NCBI GenBank assembly: GCA_951813325.1
Contig: OX638350.1
Coordinates: 2,027,954 to 2,091,953 of the forward strand
Direction: 5' to 3'
Source of the DNA: an uncultured Acidimicrobiales bacterium
Lineage (GTDB): Bacteria > Actinomycetota > Acidimicrobiia > Acidimicrobiales > Bin134
Length of the DNA: 64,000 bases
Below, in pieces: positions 16,294 through 25,526 of the stretch. Position 1 is the first letter of the stretch; every line of letters begins with the position of its first letter. The position numbers and the translations under genes are program-made. The notes under the pieces are model-generated. The model did not search any database. It was not told where the DNA came from and was given only the letters and a program-made list of their open reading frames with translations.

Positions 16294-17688
16294 TCAGTGC
16301 AGGGCTCGGCCGGTGAGCGACAGCACCGTCTCACCGAACAGCTCGCTCATCGTGGGATGGGGCTGGACGAACTCGGCGACCTCCGACACGGTGGCCTCCC
16401 AGTTCACCGCCAGATACCCCTGGCCGAGCTGCTCGGTCACCCATGGTCCCACCATGTGGACCCCGAGGATGCGCCCTCCGGTCCCATCATCTGAGCGGTC
16501 GGCGATCACCTTGACCAGCCCGTCGGTCTCCCCCACGATCATGGCCCGCCCGTTGCCCATGAACCGGTGCACCGAGGCCGTCACATCGAAACCGGCCTCT
16601 TTGGCCGTCGCCTCGGTGTGGCCCACGAAAGCCACCTCGGGGTGGCAGTAGATGGCCCACGGCACGTTGGCATAGTCCACCGGGGCCGGGGACTCCCCCA
16701 GCAGATGCTTCACCACCATGATGGCCTCGGCGAAGGCCACATGGGCCAGCTGGGGGGTGCGGACCACGTCGCCCACCGCGTAAACGCCTGGAGCGGTGGT
16801 TTGGCAAAACTCGCCGACTCTTATGCAGCCCCCCTCGTCCACCTCCACCCCGGCAGCGTCCAGTCCCAAGCCGTCGGTGAAGGGACGACGGCCCACGCAC
16901 ACCACTGCCGCGTCCACGGTCAGGGGGTTGTCGCCATCGATCTCCAGCTCCACGCGGTTGCCGGTGTTGCGACACCCGCTCACCTCAACGCCGGTCCTCA
17001 CCTCGATCTTGCGCTTCTTGAACGCCCGGACAAGCATTTTGACCACATCGTCGTCGGCGCCCATCAGGATCCGGGGCAGCGCCTCCAGCACCGTCACCTC
17101 CGACCCCAGATCAGCCAAAAGCGAGGCAAACTCCAGCCCGATGGCCCCGCCGCCGATGACCGCCGCCCGGTCGGGCAGGTCGGTGATGGACAGCAGCTCG
17201 TCGCTGGTCATGATCCGCTGGCCGTCCACCTCGAATCCGGGAAGCGTCCGGGGCACCGAGCCGGTGGCCAAGACCACATGGTCGGCAGCCAACGTGACAT
17301 CCCCCGACTCTCCGCCCGATACCGATACCGATCGGTCGGCTTCCAGCGTGCCCCGCCCGTCCAGCACCGTGACCTTTCGGCCCTCCAGCAGCTTGCCCAG
17401 CCCTTTGTGGAGCTGGTCCACGATCTTCAGCTTGCGAGCTTGGGCCGCCCCCATGTCCACCGTCGGCGGCCCGGCGGCAATGCCGAACTGGCCGGCGTGG
17501 GCCACGGTGCGGCACACCGACGCCGTCTCCAGCAGTTCTTTGGCCGGGATGCAGCCCACGTGAAGGCAAGTCCCGCCCAGCTTCTGCTTTTCCACCAAGG
17601 CGATGTCGAGACCGGCGGCGGCACCGTACAACGAGGCGGCGTAACCGCCGGGGCCACCCCCAACCACCACCACGTCATGACTGCTCAT
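16294..17688 (-). CDS. lpdA: Dihydrolipoyl dehydrogenase (E3)
   Basis: FAD flavoprotein that reoxidises dihydrolipoyl groups with NAD+. 464 aa: FAD motif GGGPGG near residue 10, redox disulfide GGTCLHVGCIPAK (Cys41/Cys46), NAD-binding VIGGGAIGLEFA, second FAD motif YAVGDVV, and C-terminal active-site HPTMSE (His about 444). It lies upstream of the E2 on the same strand, 128 bp away, with the 40-bp repeats in between. Confidence 0.94.
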   Translation of the reverse strand: MSSHDVVVVGGGPGGYAASLYGAAAGLDIALVEKQKLGGTCLHVGCIPAKELLETASVCRTVAHAGQFGIAAGPPTVDMGAAQARKLKIVDQLHKGLGKLLEGRKVTVLDGRGTLEADRSVSVSGGESGDVTLAADHVVLATGSVPRTLPGFEVDGQRIMTSDELLSITDLPDRAAVIGGGAIGLEFASLLADLGSEVTVLEALPRILMGADDDVVKMLVRAFKKRKIEVRTGVEVSGCRNTGNRVELEIDGDNPLTVDAAVVCVGRRPFTDGLGLDAAGVEVDEGGCIRVGEFCQTTAPGVYAVGDVVRTPQLAHVAFAEAIMVVKHLLGESPAPVDYANVPWAIYCHPEVAFVGHTEATAKEAGFDVTASVHRFMGNGRAMIVGETDGLVKVIADRSDDGTGGRILGVHMVGPWVTEQLGQGYLAVNWEATVSEVAEFVQPHPTMSELFGETVLSLTGRALH

Positions 17689-17713
17689 GGCATTCAGCCT
17701 ATAGGCGCATTGC

Positions 17714-17806
17714 TCAACGCAGGATGAGCACGGCTTGAACGGCGAACGCCACCAAGATGGCCACTCCGCAGAGCAGAGCCAGGAGTATCAGCCGGCGAGT
17801 GCTCAC
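17714..17806 (-). CDS. Possible 30-aa single-helix membrane peptide
   Basis: A short frame with a GTG start, 7 nt after the LapA-like stop on the same strand. It encodes one hydrophobic helix after a basic N-terminus (STRRLILLALLCGVAILVAF...) and ends before lpdA. The composition fits a real small membrane protein and the spacing fits an operon. The ribosome-binding site is weak and such frames can be chance. Confidence 0.4.
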   Translation of the reverse strand: MSTRRLILLALLCGVAILVAFAVQAVLILR

Positions 17807-17813
17807 AATGCGG

Positions 17814-18119
17814 TCAGCGACTGCGGCTGCGGCGCCGGCGGCCCATGTACCAGCCGACGATCTCCGTGCAGACCACGCTCAGAGCAATGGTGATCAACAG
17901 CAGCAGGAACAGCGGCAGGTCCCAGTCCCATCCCAGGAAGTCGACCCGGGTCTCATCGGTGTTCTGTGCGATGAACACAATCAACGCCACGCCCGCCAGG
18001 GCGCCCAGCACCATCCGGGCATTGATCTTGCGGAGCACATCGACCAACGTCCGGGGCTCTGCCTCAGCCCCGTCTTTGCCCTGATGATCAAGCGGCGGTC
18101 TCTGTTCGGGCTCAGACAT
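17814..18119 (-). CDS. LapA/DUF1049-type small membrane protein
   Basis: 101 aa: a charged N-terminus (1-33), two helices (about 36-52 and 70-92) with the short loop AQNTDETRVDFLGWDWDLP between them, and a very basic C-terminus (GRRRRSRSR). The FIAQN...V.F.. pattern between the helices is the LapA signature. LapA-type proteins are involved in lipopolysaccharide or envelope assembly in Gram-negatives; the role in Actinobacteria is unclear. It is divergent from the epimerase gene. Confidence 0.7.
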   Translation of the reverse strand: MSEPEQRPPLDHQGKDGAEAEPRTLVDVLRKINARMVLGALAGVALIVFIAQNTDETRVDFLGWDWDLPLFLLLLITIALSVVCTEIVGWYMGRRRRSRSR

Positions 18120-18177
18120 GGCCCCACGCTACCCGCGACCGTCGCAACCCATCCCGTGCACCCCTACACTGGGCCAC

Positions 18178-19074
18178 ATGAGAATTGCCGTTGCCGGAGC
18201 ATCGGGGCTGATCGGAACGGCGCTGGTCGGCCACCTCGAATCTGCTGGACACCAGGTGGTCCGGCTGGTCCGCGATCACCGGGCCCGGGGCTCCGATGCC
18301 CGCTATTGGAACCCGGCCACCGGAGACATCGACGACGACGCCTTCGACGGGGTCGACGGGGTGGTGAACCTGGCCGGCGCGGGGATCGGCGACCGCCGCT
18401 GGAGCGAGCGCCGCAAGCGGGAGCTGCGCCTCAGCCGGGTGGACGCCACCGAGCTGCTGGTGGAGGCCATGGGCGCGGCCGCTGCCCCGCCCTCAGTGCT
18501 GGTGGCCGGCTCGGCGGTCGGCTTCTACGGTGACCGGGGAGACGAGGTGCTCGACGAGCAGGCCGGCCCCGGCGCCGGGTTCCTGGCTGCCCTGACCGCT
18601 GACTGGGAGAGGGCCGCGATAGCCGCAGAGAGCGCCGGCATCCGGGTGGCCCTGGCCCGCACCGGGCTGGTGGTGGCCGACAACGCCCCCTTCCTCACCC
18701 GGATGCTGCCCCTCATCAAACTGGGGTTGGGGGGGCCGCTGGGCCGCGGCCGGCAGTGGTGGCCGTGGATCGCCTTGGAAGACGAGGTGCGGGCCCTGGC
18801 CTTCTTGCTGGAGTCCGACATCGCCGGCCCAGTGAATTTGTGCGCTCCCAATCCGGTCACCAACAAGGAGTTCACCCGGGCGCTGGCCTCGGCTCTGCGC
18901 CGTCCCGCGGCCCTGCCCGTACCCCGTTTCGGCCCCCGGCTGCTTTTGGGCAGGGAACTGGCCGATGGGCTCCTGTTCTCCAGCACCAAAGCCCATCCCC
19001 TAGCGTTGGCCAATGCGGGCTTCGAGTTCCGCCACCCCGATCTGCAACCTGTCTTGGAGGAGGCTCTGTCATGA
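18178..19074 (+). CDS. TIGR01777-family (YfcH-like) epimerase
   Basis: 298 aa NAD(P)-binding extended SDR: VAGASGLIGTAL at the N-terminus, the family motif NLAGAGIGDRRWSERRK (about 62-78), GSAVGFYGDRGDE with the active-site Tyr region, and a C-terminal DUF1731-type domain (RRPAALPVPRFGPRLLLG). The substrate is unknown. The ATG at 18178 was preferred over an earlier one at 18118 because TACACT (18165-18170) lies 7 nt upstream as a leaderless -10. The stop overlaps the next ATG. Confidence 0.88.
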   Translation: MRIAVAGASGLIGTALVGHLESAGHQVVRLVRDHRARGSDARYWNPATGDIDDDAFDGVDGVVNLAGAGIGDRRWSERRKRELRLSRVDATELLVEAMGAAAAPPSVLVAGSAVGFYGDRGDEVLDEQAGPGAGFLAALTADWERAAIAAESAGIRVALARTGLVVADNAPFLTRMLPLIKLGLGGPLGRGRQWWPWIALEDEVRALAFLLESDIAGPVNLCAPNPVTNKEFTRALASALRRPAALPVPRFGPRLLLGRELADGLLFSSTKAHPLALANAGFEFRHPDLQPVLEEALS

Positions 19075-19508
19075 GGCCGCGATTGATCAGCGACAGCCGA
19101 GTGGTCCCCGCGCCTGCCGGGGAGATCTTCGCCCTGCTGGCCGATCCGGCCCGCCATCCCGAGATAGACGGCTCGGGAACTGTGCGGCAGCTCTTGTCCG
19201 ATCCGGGGCCGATGCAGCTGGGATCGGAGTTCACAATGGCCATGAAGCTCTTCGGCCGCTCCTACAAGATGACCAACACCGTGGTGGAGTTCGAGGAGAA
19301 CCGCCTGATCGCCTGGCGCCACTGGGGCAGACACCGCTGGCGCTACCAACTCGAGCCGGTGGAAGGCGGCACCCTGGTAACCGAAACCGCCGATTACAGC
19401 AGGACCCGCTTCCGCCAGCTCGTCATGATCGTGCACACCCCCAAACGCCTCAAGGCCAGCATCGCCTCCACCCTCGACAACCTGGTCGCCCGCTTTAGCT
19501 CTGACTGA
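19071..19508 (+). CDS. SRPBCC superfamily (polyketide cyclase/dehydrase-like) protein
   Basis: 145 aa. The pattern ISDSRVVPAPAGEIFALLADPARHPEIDGSG is the standard beginning of a START/SRPBCC hydrophobic-pocket fold, ending in a long C-terminal helix (IASTLDNLVARF). Its ATG overlaps the epimerase stop (ATGA), suggesting a shared pathway. The ligand is unknown; these small proteins bind lipids or aromatic metabolites. Confidence 0.8.
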   Translation: MRPRLISDSRVVPAPAGEIFALLADPARHPEIDGSGTVRQLLSDPGPMQLGSEFTMAMKLFGRSYKMTNTVVEFEENRLIAWRHWGRHRWRYQLEPVEGGTLVTETADYSRTRFRQLVMIVHTPKRLKASIASTLDNLVARFSSD

Positions 19509-19515
19509 CTCAAAA

Positions 19516-19974
19516 TCAGAACAGCCGCTGTTCAGGCACCGGGTCTTGGGAGTCGGCGGCCTCGGTGGCCAGGCGGTCGGCCTCGTCGTTCCACCGGTCT
19601 CCGGCATGGCCCTTCACCCAGCGGAAGGCAATATCGCGCGACAACACCATCTCGATCAGCGGCGCCCACAGGTCGCGGTTGGCCACCGGCTTCTTCTGGC
19701 TGTTGCGCCAGCCCCGGCGAATCCACCCTTCCCACCACCGGTCTCGAAAGCAGTTGACCACATAGGTGGAGTCGCTGAACACCTCCAAAGGCCCTTCCAG
19801 CGACCTCACCGCTTCCAGCACTGCGGTCAGCTCCATGCGCTGATTGGTGGTCTGGGGCGCCCCTCCCGATGCCGACTGCCCGCCGGGCACGACCCAGCCC
19901 CATCCCCCCGGACCAGGATTTCCCCGGCAAGCGCCGTCGGTGTACACCACCGTGGTCTCTTGGGACTCGGTCAC
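19516..19974 (-). CDS. rnhA: Ribonuclease HI
   Basis: Cleaves RNA in RNA-DNA hybrids. 152 aa with a GTG start. The catalytic set is visible: Asp in YTDGACRGNPGPGGWG, Glu in RMELTAVLEA, Asp in VFSDSTYV, His in VKGHAGDRWND and the final Asp in NDEADRLA. Convergent with the SRPBCC gene (7-bp gap) and divergent from aceE (45-bp gap). Confidence 0.94.
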   Translation of the reverse strand: MTESQETTVVYTDGACRGNPGPGGWGWVVPGGQSASGGAPQTTNQRMELTAVLEAVRSLEGPLEVFSDSTYVVNCFRDRWWEGWIRRGWRNSQKKPVANRDLWAPLIEMVLSRDIAFRWVKGHAGDRWNDEADRLATEAADSQDPVPEQRLF

Positions 19975-20019
19975 CGTCTTATGGTGGCACGATCACCCCG
20001 GAGTTGAAAGCATGGTGCC

Positions 20020-22716
20020 GTGGCCGTGAACTTCTCAAACCAGCTGCCGGACACTGATCCGGACGAGACTCGGGAGTGGCTGGACAGCCTCGACGCCGTG
20101 GTCAGCGCCTCCGGCGGACAGCGAGGCCGGTACTTGCTGCGCCAGCTCCTGGACCGGGCCGACGAGCTGGGCATGGGCCTCTCCGGCACGGTGCAGACGC
20201 CGTATGTGAACACCATACCCACCGCCGACCAGCCGTTCTTCCCCGGCGACGAGAACATCGAGCGCCGGATCCGGGCCTTCATCCGGTGGAACGCGGCGAT
20301 GATGGTGGTCAAGGCCAACAAGCGGGCCGACGGCATCGGCGGCCACCTGTCCACCTTCGCCTCGTCCGCCTCCCTCTACGAGGTGGGGTTCAACCACTTC
20401 TTCCGGGGCAAAGAGGACGGGCTGCCCGGTGATGCCATCTACATCCAGGGGCATGCCGCGCCGGGCATCTACGCCCGGGCCTACCTGGAGGGCCGGCTGA
20501 GCGAGGAGCAGCTGGACAATTTCCGGATGGAGATCGGCGGAAGCGGGCTGTCCAGCTACCCCCACCCCCGGCTCATGCCCGACTTCTGGGAGTACCCCAC
20601 GGTGTCGATGGGCCTGGGGGCGATCAACTCCATCTACCAGGCCCGGTTCTACCGCTATCTGCACGACCGCCGTATCGAGGACACCAGCGAGTCGAAGGTG
20701 TGGTGCTTCGTGGGCGACGGCGAGTGCGACGAGCCCGAGACGCTGGGGTCGATCTCGCTGGCCGGCCGGGCCAAGCTGGGCAACCTCATCTGGGTGGTGA
20801 ACTGCAACCTCCAGCGCCTCGACGGCCCGGTGCGGGGCAACGGCAAGGTCATCCAGGAGTTGGAGGGCAACTTCCGGGGCTCGGGCTGGAACGTGATCAA
20901 GGTGATCTGGGGCTCGCGCTGGGACGAGCTGCTGGCCGCCGACGTCGACGGTGTGCTGCTGGAAAAGATGAGGACCACCGTTGACGGCGAGTACCAGCGC
21001 TACGCCACCGAGACCGGCGCCTACATCCGGGAGAACTTCTTCGGGCCCGATCCCCGGCTGCGCAAGATGGTGGCCCATCTGAGCGACCGGGAGCTCGAAG
21101 ACCTGCCCCGCGGCGGCCACGACTATCTGAAGCTGCACGCCGCCTACAAGGCCGCGATCGAGGCCGCCGACCGGCCCACGGTGATCTTGGCCAAGACCAT
21201 CAAGGGCTGGACGCTGGGCGAGGGGCTAGAGGCCCGCAACGCCACCCACCAGATCAAAAAGATGACCACCGCCCAGCTCATGGACCTGCGCTCCCGGCTC
21301 CACCTGGAAGAGGAGATTCCCGCGGAGGCCCTTCAAGACGACGCCAACCCCCCGTACTACAAGCCCCCGCCCGACTCCCCCGAGCACCAATACCTGATGG
21401 CCCGCCGCCGCGAGCTGGACGGGCCGCTGCCCACCCGGGTGGTGAACATCCGCCGGCCCATCAAGCTGCCCGACGACAAGCTGTTCACCGACTACGACGA
21501 GGGGTCCGACGGCCGCCCGGTGTCCACCACCATGGTGTTCACCCAGATGCTGCGCAACATGATGCGAGACGAGGAATTCGGATCCCGGGTGGTGCCCATC
21601 GTCCCCGACGAGGCTCGCACCTTCGGCATGGACTCCCTGTTCCGGGAGTTCAAGATCTATGCCTCTGAGGGCCAGCTCTACGAGCCGGTGGACCATGATC
21701 TGCTGCTGTCCTACGCCGAGGGGCAGGACGGCCAGCTCCTGGAAGAGGGCATCACCGAGGCCGGGTCGCTGGCCTCGTGGACCGCGGCGGCCACCAGCTA
21801 CGCCACCATGGGCGTGCCGATGGTGCCGTTCTACTCCTTCTACTCCATGTTCGGCTTCCAGCGGGTGGGCGACCTGATCTGGTCGGCGGCCGACTCCCGG
21901 GCCCGGGGCTTTTTGATGGGCGCCACCGCGGGGCGCACCACGCTGATGGGCGAGGGGTTGCAGCACCAGGACGGCCACAGCCACCTGCTGGCCTCCACCG
22001 TGCCGGCCTGCTGCGCCTACGACCCGGCGTTCGCCTACGAGCTGGGGGCCATTGTGCGGTCGGGGCTGGACCGGATGTACGGCAACGGCGGCGGGGAGGA
22101 CGTCTTCTATTACATCACCATCTACAACGAGAACTACCGCCAGCCCCGCCGGGCCGATTTCATAAGCGACGAGCACATCCTGTCGGGCCTCTACCAGTGG
22201 AACCACGCGCTGGGCGGCACCGCCCAGCAGGCCTCGATCGTCTTCTCGGGCGCCGCCCACCAGGCCGCCCGCAACGCCCAGGCCGAGCTGGCCGAGCGCT
22301 ACGGGATCGGGGTGGACCTGCTCAGCGCCCCCTCCTTCAAAGCAGCCCGCGAGGAGGCGCTGGAGGTGGAGCGGTGGAACCGTCTGCACCCCGATGAGCA
22401 ACCCCGGGTGCCCATGGTCACCCAGCGGCTCGCCGGAGGCCGCGGCCCGGTGGTGGCGGTCACCGACTACATGGCCCTGGTGCCCGACCAGATCGCCCGC
22501 TGGGTCCCCCGCCGCTTCATCTCGCTGGGCACCGACGGCTTCGGCCGATCCGACACCCGAGAGTCGCTGCGCCGCTTCTTCGAGACCGACGCCCCCAGCG
22601 TGACCTCCGCCGTTTTGAGCGCCCTGGCCGCCGACGGCACCCTCGACGACTCAGTGGCCAAAGACGCCGTCGCCCGCTACAACCTCAACCGCCCCCACTT
22701 CGACCCCACCAGATAG
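20020..22716 (+). CDS. aceE: Pyruvate dehydrogenase E1, homodimeric type
   Basis: Decarboxylates pyruvate with thiamine diphosphate and acetylates the E2 lipoyl group. 898 aa, full length, with a GTG start. The thiamine motif GDGECDEPE (about 232) is followed about 26 residues on by the N in VVNCNLQRLDGPV. Other AceE segments include GHLSTFASSASLYEVGFNHFF, DRKTIKGWTLGEG-like sequence and QHQDGHSH. In Actinobacteria this enzyme works with the nearby E2 and E3 types, encoded 2-6 kb away on the other strand. Confidence 0.95.
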   Translation: MAVNFSNQLPDTDPDETREWLDSLDAVVSASGGQRGRYLLRQLLDRADELGMGLSGTVQTPYVNTIPTADQPFFPGDENIERRIRAFIRWNAAMMVVKANKRADGIGGHLSTFASSASLYEVGFNHFFRGKEDGLPGDAIYIQGHAAPGIYARAYLEGRLSEEQLDNFRMEIGGSGLSSYPHPRLMPDFWEYPTVSMGLGAINSIYQARFYRYLHDRRIEDTSESKVWCFVGDGECDEPETLGSISLAGRAKLGNLIWVVNCNLQRLDGPVRGNGKVIQELEGNFRGSGWNVIKVIWGSRWDELLAADVDGVLLEKMRTTVDGEYQRYATETGAYIRENFFGPDPRLRKMVAHLSDRELEDLPRGGHDYLKLHAAYKAAIEAADRPTVILAKTIKGWTLGEGLEARNATHQIKKMTTAQLMDLRSRLHLEEEIPAEALQDDANPPYYKPPPDSPEHQYLMARRRELDGPLPTRVVNIRRPIKLPDDKLFTDYDEGSDGRPVSTTMVFTQMLRNMMRDEEFGSRVVPIVPDEARTFGMDSLFREFKIYASEGQLYEPVDHDLLLSYAEGQDGQLLEEGITEAGSLASWTAAATSYATMGVPMVPFYSFYSMFGFQRVGDLIWSAADSRARGFLMGATAGRTTLMGEGLQHQDGHSHLLASTVPACCAYDPAFAYELGAIVRSGLDRMYGNGGGEDVFYYITIYNENYRQPRRADFISDEHILSGLYQWNHALGGTAQQASIVFSGAAHQAARNAQAELAERYGIGVDLLSAPSFKAAREEALEVERWNRLHPDEQPRVPMVTQRLAGGRGPVVAVTDYMALVPDQIARWVPRRFISLGTDGFGRSDTRESLRRFFETDAPSVTSAVLSALAADGTLDDSVAKDAVARYNLNRPHFDPTR

Positions 22717-22848
22717 CCGCGATCAATGGAGGCATTGGTTACATCGTGCCCGCCGCCGACGAAGCCAGACCACGACTCGAAGCAGCCGAGCGGCTCGCCG
22801 GGATCCGCCGATGAATGACCATCCCCCACACCGCCCCAAAGCGGCCCC

Positions 22849-23487
22849 GTGACGCGACTCGCCATCGCGGCCGCCACCGCAATCGCCCTGTTGTCAGCCT
22901 GCTCTTCACCCGACCCCGACCCCGCCGACAACCCCACAGCGACGCCACCCGACGCGGCCAACGATCAACCAACCCCACCCGAAGCAACGCCGACGCCGCC
23001 CTCACCCGAAGCCGGAGCAACGCCGACATCTGCGGGTTCACCGCTCGGCGATCCGACCTCAACGCCAATATCCCCCTGGGAACACGCGATGCAACTCATT
23101 GCCGCTATCGAGTCCATCGGCCTCACCGACATCGGTCTAACCAGCACCGGCGGCCCATCCGACGCGGGCGTTTGGGCCAGCACGCCCGACGGCGCCATCA
23201 CCTACCAAATCAGCCTCAATATCTACGGTGTCTTCGGCCCCCTGCCCGAGAGGCTCGAGCCATTCGGAACCTTCGAGCAAACTGGCACAGACACAATCGC
23301 CGGGATCGATCTGAGGATCCTCGACCGCAACGGCTCCGACGTCGCCTGGTTCCAATGCACCCACGATCGAGCGATCGAGGTACGGGCAATCCAGTCGTTC
23401 AGCTCCTCCTCCATCCCCATCGGAACGCTCGACGACGTCAAAGAGCTGGTGCCGGTGCTGTTCTCCGCCCTTGGCTGCACCACATAG
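22849..23487 (+). CDS. Small secreted lipoprotein with Pro/Thr-rich linker
   Basis: 212 aa from a GTG. Signal sequence with lipobox LLSAC (Cys18), then about 60 residues of Pro/Thr/Ala-rich spacer, then a globular domain (about 80-212) containing PWEHAMQLIAAIESIGLTD and four late aromatic/cysteine positions (WFQCTH, LGCTT). The two cysteines may form a disulfide. Family not recognised. It opens the accessory stretch that includes a DsbB-like protein. Confidence 0.7.
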   Translation: MTRLAIAAATAIALLSACSSPDPDPADNPTATPPDAANDQPTPPEATPTPPSPEAGATPTSAGSPLGDPTSTPISPWEHAMQLIAAIESIGLTDIGLTSTGGPSDAGVWASTPDGAITYQISLNIYGVFGPLPERLEPFGTFEQTGTDTIAGIDLRILDRNGSDVAWFQCTHDRAIEVRAIQSFSSSSIPIGTLDDVKELVPVLFSALGCTT

Positions 23488-23784
23488 ACAACAGACGCCC
23501 GCCCCGCGGCAGCCTTTGTTGCGGCCGCCTGTGGTGCCCGCAGCAGCGGGCACCAACACGACCACAGCGATTGGGCTCGTCTATGCCGCCGGCCTCGACG
23601 ACAGCCAACTCCAGCCACCCACCACACCAGCAGACGCCACCACCACCTTGATCACCGCACAACTCACCAGCTTGGAAAACCGCTGGAACCCCGCATAACC
23701 GCCCATCCGCTAGACCCCCCTTATAGAGGAAGTCTCTACGAAAAGGGGGGGGAGCTTCTTGCCTGTTTTGGGTATGCTGATGGT
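23488..23784. other. Intergenic stretch with hairpin and -10 box
   Basis: No convincing gene. A short frame at 23471-23698 has atypical composition and no start signal. The right half holds the hairpin described next and then TATGCT (23773-23778), 6 nt before the dsbB-like GTG, fitting a leaderless -10. Confidence 0.5.
23715..23750. terminator. Large hairpin upstream of the dsbB-like gene
   Basis: CCCCCCTT (23715-23722) pairs with AAGGGGGG (23743-23750). Nested inside is TAGAG-GAAGT-CTCTA. There is no T-run directly after the outer stem on the plus strand, so terminator versus regulatory RNA structure is undecided. It contains homopolymer C and G runs that could slip. Confidence 0.45.
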
Positions 23785-24315
23785 GTGGGTGTTTATGAGG
23801 TTTCAGTTCTTTTTGCTTTGCTGTCTTTGGGGGCTTTGCTTGTGGGTGTCTTGGGTTTGCTAGTTGCTTTGTCTAGCGGTTTTAGGGTTCGGGTTCGGCG
23901 ACTACAGCCAGTGTTGTTGCCCGTGGCTTTGTTGGTGGCGACAGTGGCGACTACCGGAAGCTTGTACTATTCAGAGGTTGCCGGCTACCCGCCTTGCGAG
24001 TTGTGCTGGTACCAGCGGATCTGCATGTACCCGCTTGTCTTGGTCTTGGGGGCAGCGTGGTGGCGGCGCAAGAATTCTAGTGGTTTGTATGCGTTGCCTT
24101 TTGCCGTCGCCGGTCTGGGCGTCTCGGTGTACCATTACCAGCTTCAGTTGTTTCCCGGCCAGAGCTCGTCCCACAACACTGTCGTGTCATGTGCGTTCCA
24201 GTACGTGGATGTCTTCGGGTTTGCCTCTATTCCCTTCATGGCCGGTAGCGGTTTTATCGCCATCACCGGCTTGGTCATCTTATCGTCGCGACTAGCGCGG
24301 CCCGCGCACGGCTGA
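23785..24315 (+). CDS. DsbB-like disulfide bond formation protein
   Basis: 176 aa with four predicted helices (about 8-30, 42-62, 82-92/103-117 and 142-166). The periplasmic/exoplasmic loop has CELCWYQR (Cys71/Cys74), the quinone-linked pair of DsbB. The second loop keeps only Cys136 (VVSCAFQY); the usual partner Cys before it is not visible, so electron transfer to a DsbA partner may differ. No DsbA-like gene is adjacent. Third codon positions are unusually T-rich compared with flanking genes, suggesting acquired DNA. Downstream lipoproteins contain several cysteines. Confidence 0.82.
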   Translation: MGVYEVSVLFALLSLGALLVGVLGLLVALSSGFRVRVRRLQPVLLPVALLVATVATTGSLYYSEVAGYPPCELCWYQRICMYPLVLVLGAAWWRRKNSSGLYALPFAVAGLGVSVYHYQLQLFPGQSSSHNTVVSCAFQYVDVFGFASIPFMAGSGFIAITGLVILSSRLARPAHG

Positions 24316-24422
24316 TCCGCGCCGCTTGTTGTCGCCAACCCGGATCTTTGACAGGAACGGAAGCGCCGGCCCTGCCACCGGCCCTGCGCCGGGTTGGCTT
24401 GTCGCTTTGCCGGATCTGATCC

Positions 24423-25526
24423 TCAAAGCTGTTGTCGCGCCGGAAGGTAGGTATCGACGAGGCCGCCGAACCGGTTGCGGAGCCATTGGGGATCAAGCGA
24501 TGACCCGTTGTCGAGCCCGAGCCCGGCGCGTATGTGGGCTATCGTCACATGCGCGACCAGCGGCCACAATTCGACGGGGTCGGTGTCTTCAGGCAAACAG
24601 CCGCACTCAGCCAGCTCCAAAAACCACCGGCTCACACCGAGCTCGTCGGTTTGGTGCAACAGATCGGCTTGTTGCATCAGACCGCCCTGGTCGCGAATAG
24701 CAACGCACGCGTCGCTGAAGCTGCTGTGCCCAGCACCAGACAGAACCACCAACGCGACCGGCGGGTCCGCCGAGGCCACGAAACTCCGCACGCCCTCTAT
24801 GGGCACGGCCACATCGCCGTCAGCAGCTACTATCAACCCAGGCACGCTCGGGCCGGTGCTTTGCCCATCGAGCACCGGCGCCCAGCCCACCCAAGCCACA
24901 ACCCCTTCCCGCAAAGCAGCCTGCTGAGCGGTCACAGCCCCAGCCGAGTGCCCCAAAGCGGCCAGCGGGCTGTCGGGGCCCACGAGGCCGGCCAACGGGT
25001 CAGTGCAAGCAGCCATGGCCCGCATCAGCTCGACCGCGGCGAACAAATCGTCCACGCTAATAGCAGAGATCAGCTCTGCTGACTTGCGGCCATGGACTGC
25101 TATCCGGTCCCGTTCGTGATGGTCTGGCGCCACCACCGCGAACCCCCACGACGCCAGCCTGATCATGAGCTCAGAGCAATCGGTGGGATACCCGCCAAAG
25201 CCGTGGCTGAACATCACAACCGGAACCGGGCCAGAGACCGGGGCCGGATCGGCAAAAACACCGTCAAAGCCGAACACTCCCACCGGGCCACCAGCGCTAC
25301 CGGCAACCTCGGCAACAGGCGGGCGCATCGCCTCATCAAAAGCGTCCAAACCTGAATACGTCCACGGAACCGCCGCCTCAACCGGGCTGACCTCAGCCGG
25401 ATAATAGATGTAGACAACCCGATCGGCCACATCCCGGCCGACCAGCCGCCGAGTGGCAACCCCAACCGAATGCGCGCCACGCCCGCCATAATCAAAAACC
25501 CCAACCGGCCCACCAGACCCAACCAT
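24423..25526 (-). CDS. Alpha/beta hydrolase, PAF-acetylhydrolase/dienelactone hydrolase-like
   Basis: 367 aa from the ATG at 25526. Oxyanion-loop SHGFGG (107-112), nucleophile LGHSAGA (Ser194), a late Asp in AADGDVAVP and His in GAGHSSF give a complete catalytic triad. The substrate is unknown. The frame stays open to 25706 and reads a hydrophobic Gly/Cys-rich stretch just before Met1 (HLGLLFGLGCFGCG); a non-ATG start there would create a lipoprotein-like signal. This would fit export, but I see no ribosome-binding site that decides it. Coding strand is G/T-rich. Confidence 0.78.
   Translation of the reverse strand: MVGSGGPVGVFDYGGRGAHSVGVATRRLVGRDVADRVVYIYYPAEVSPVEAAVPWTYSGLDAFDEAMRPPVAEVAGSAGGPVGVFGFDGVFADPAPVSGPVPVVMFSHGFGGYPTDCSELMIRLASWGFAVVAPDHHERDRIAVHGRKSAELISAISVDDLFAAVELMRAMAACTDPLAGLVGPDSPLAALGHSAGAVTAQQAALREGVVAWVGWAPVLDGQSTGPSVPGLIVAADGDVAVPIEGVRSFVASADPPVALVVLSGAGHSSFSDACVAIRDQGGLMQQADLLHQTDELGVSRWFLELAECGCLPEDTDPVELWPLVAHVTIAHIRAGLGLDNGSSLDPQWLRNRFGGLVDTYLPARQQL

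Noticed and set aside
22724-22818. Short plus-strand frame after aceE (INGGIGYIVPAADEARPRLEAAERLAGIRR region)
   Set aside because: Reads like a protein end but has no start, is about 30 codons and matches nothing I recognise; could be a remnant.
23471-23698. 76-codon plus-strand frame in the gap before the dsbB-like gene
   Set aside because: Low-complexity Pro/Thr composition, overlaps the preceding gene end, no start signal.
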